Below are positions 61,601 through 64,000 of a DNA stretch of 64,000 nt, in pieces. The translations under genes and the position numbers were made by a program. Source of the stretch: Setophaga petechia (lineage: Eukaryota; Chordata; Aves; Passeriformes; Parulidae); contig JANCRA010000014.1 of the NCBI GenBank assembly GCA_024362935.1, positions 10,392,758-10,456,757 on the forward strand, given 5' to 3'. The notes beneath the pieces were generated by a model. That model had not been told where the DNA came from. It saw only the letters and a program-made list of their open reading frames with translations, and searched no databases. The stretch's first letter is position 1. Every line of letters begins with the position of its first letter.

Positions 61601-64000
61601 ACATATTAAATTACACATCCTCTTTTAGTTTTATATTTTTTACATACTTGGTCTACCCAGGGGCTGTAATAAAGCTATGCATGTCTTGGCTGTTGACACA
61701 TAACTTGTGGAGCTGGACCTCCAAAAGACATCCCTGTATGTTGTTAGTGAGCTACAGCACTTGCAGTTAGTTAGTTACAGCTTTTTTCTATTGCATTAAA
61801 ATGCAATAATTAAAAAATAATTTTGTAAATGAAAGGCTATGGTTTTCCCCTGCTATTTTGCATAGGACTTTCTTCTTGCTTTGGGTTTCTTATGTCAGTT
61901 TTTTTGCTACTCAGTGTCTGATTTAGCTTTGCAGAGGTTGTGAGCCGGCAGCACACATCAGTCTCTGTGTGGTGACAGTGGCTCCAAAGTGCCTGAAGTG
62001 TCAGTGGATGTTTCTGGAAAAGCTTGCTGCTCTCAATCACATCCTCATTACCACCCAATGTTGCGGTAAATCCCCTATAAAATAACAGAATAAACTCTGG
62101 GAACTTTGCTTGTCCCCGTGATGAAATCACAACTGTTTGTGGTCAGGTTGAGCCTACTCAATGTTGGCTTGAGGTTGTGGCTAACAGATGTCACCCTCTG
62201 AGCTCTGGTACTGCTGGTTTATCCAGACTAATTTTGTTGGATGCAAGTGGCCTTCATTAGGTTTGAGGGTTGTATCGTGGGTCCCACAGGTACTTGGACA
62301 AGTTCTACTTCACTTTTGCAGGTCAGATCTCTTTCTTTGTGTTTCCTGTGACCTAGCCCAAGCATCTGTTTGAAAGATAATAGACAACTTCTAAGAGTTA
62401 CACTACAACGACATAATACACTTATATGTCTTATGAGCACTTGTCTTCGTGGATAAATGCAAAGAAATATGGAAAAAATTAAAAGAAAATCAGAACAGAT
62501 AAATCTTTTTTCAAAATCAAAACTATACAGCACAAGATTTTAATGGATTTAAATTTTTCTAGATACTAAAATTTAGAAGTTGCTTTTTTCTTGGTGATGG
62601 TGGTGGTTTTGGAGAGCGGTGACACTTTCCAATTCAGGAATTTTCTTTATATTTGATCTCAGCATACTGTTAAAGAAAATGGTATGTGTGTATCTATATT
62701 ACAGAAAAAAAATGGTATAAAAGCCTGTGTCAATTAGAGAAAGACTATTTATTTTGCAAGACCTTAATTATAAGTACATAACTTTTTAAAGCTTAGAGTT
62801 TTGTATATAATTAGGAGCCCAGTTTCCTCACTTGTAAATCACAATCTGGTGCAAAGGAACTGTTTGGCACTAGGCTATTTGTAATGTACTCTAGTTAGTA
62901 CTAGATCAATAAATCTTTATAACTTGTGCCAAGTCTCCTCAGTGGCTAAAAAAGGAATTTTGTGGACGTTTCAATAAAGCCAAAATAGCAGACTAGTGTG
63001 TTAAATATAGTTGTGTGTTAAACAGAGAAAGTGCATAGCATCAGCATTTGTAGGAATGTAATCCACTTTTCAGACATTAGCAACCAACCAATAAGAAAAA
63101 GTAAAAAGTAAAAATTTAAGTACTGTAGTGTTTTCAAGTCTAACTTGCATAAAACTGTAGGGATTCCTAATATACACAGAAATTTCACTTGCCCAACTTT
63201 AGAGTTTGTTTTAAGTTATGTGTGCCACATGAAATAGTTAAAGCCTAATAGTTAAAGTCCAACTTAATTTAAGCATATTCTAATATTTTGCAAAAAAATT
63301 AAAATACATGGATTGTCTGAGCCACATGAACCATGTGGCAAAAGGGCCTTCAGAAGAAAATGGATACTCTTAGTGGGGAAAAACACCAATCTTATTAAAT
63401 CTAGAGCTGCAGCAAGTTCAGGCTGTGATTTGAAGCTGTGCTAGTGTTGTCATATTTTAATAAATTCATTCAATTATTACATGTTTTAGCAATTTTATCC
63501 ACAACATTTTTCTTGGGAAATTTAAAAATCTGATTTACTGTGTTTGGCTGTTATAATTATTTAAGATTCACTTAGAACCTTGTATAAATGATATCACCGA
63601 TTAATTAAAATATTCTACATATAATTTCACAGAAGAAATGACACCTAGTACTTTATTTTCATCTCCTGTTCCTCTACTGCTTTGTCTCCATAGTAGCAAT
63701 TAGGAACTACATTTTTCTGTGTGCTTGATACTATGTTTGATAGTGATAAAAATGATTAATGATACTCTGTGAGTAATCCTCTTAGTATATATAACTAAGA
63801 ATGTATCTTTGTGGACAGATGCAAGTAAACATTAATTTTGCTGCCTGTGCTCATGAGCCAAGCTGGCTGGACCCAAACCAGTGCTAATCTGGAGGCCTTA
63901 TCTCCACTCTCATGTCATGTTATACCTGAACTGCTTTCAGTGTGGGAAAGTCAGTACAGATTGCAGATAAATAAAATTGGAGATAAAGTAAAGAAATTAG
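58641..64000. other. AT-rich non-coding stretch to the window end
   Basis: No gene is recognised. A GC-richer patch at about 59720-60120 carries a 162-codon minus-strand ORF (59538-60026) and several plus-strand ORFs in other frames, none with a known motif. An enhancer-like block lies at 60950-61260. From 62400 onward the DNA is strongly AT-rich, with short A and T runs. Confidence 0.62.
60950..61260. promoter_or_regulatory. Candidate conserved non-coding block
   Basis: Complex sequence with gctcaatattaatatg, ggccttatcagttcag (a GATA-type core on the minus strand), ccagtgtcacgatgtc and atgtaatattgtac. It has no ORF or repeat signature. The inference rests on texture and motif density only. 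Confidence 0.25.

Overview
This window reads as a gene-free stretch of a vertebrate nuclear genome, most likely a bird and possibly a songbird. It has no dense ORFs, ribosome binding sites or operons. The DNA is AT-rich with scattered homopolymer runs and microsatellites, and patches of C/G-rich DNA that are mostly poor in CpG. Interspersed repeats are sparse and old. The two best recognised are decayed LINEs of the CR1/L3 type, and three palindromic or tandem-motif repeats resemble families common in turtles, crocodiles and birds. The taxonomic call is inference; no gene in the window anchors it.

Layout. 1-15.2 kb is AT-rich non-coding DNA with small GC-richer patches near 0.9-1.3, 5.2-5.7, 7.2-7.45 and 9.75-9.95 kb, a pyrimidine tract near 11.9 kb and a poly-T run near 14.1 kb. 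A five-copy, 63-bp minisatellite lies at 15333-15647. 15.7-21.8 kb is plain AT-rich DNA with a G13 run. At 21.8-22.05 kb a short CpG cluster sits next to a palindromic repeat, followed by a homeodomain-site-rich block that looks like conserved non-coding sequence. 22.6-39 kb is mostly AT-rich, with a GC-rich patch at 27.56-28.03 kb, a CpG-rich patch near 28.5 kb and repeat relics at 26.15 and 36.7 kb. 39.0-40.3 kb is GC-rich and contains a 33-unit, strongly G-biased minisatellite (39447-39972). 40.3-50 kb holds an AT palindrome, two CR1/L3 remnants (44.7-45.04 and 49.16-49.54 kb), a 22-bp perfect palindrome, an (AT)19 microsatellite and several enhancer-like blocks. 50-64 kb is AT-rich again, with GC-rich patches at 58.3-58.64 and 59.72-60.12 kb.

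I could not support any protein-coding exon, tRNA, rRNA, known microRNA, complete transposon or viral gene. The longest open frames (276, 203, 199, 188, 175 and 172 codons) either cross minisatellites whose units lack stop codons or lie in stop-poor GC-rich patches. The window is therefore best read as intergenic DNA or part of a very large intron. Several AT-rich blocks look like regulatory or conserved non-coding elements, but only an alignment to other genomes could establish that. I found no convincing new biological system. The most distinctive structures are the two minisatellites.
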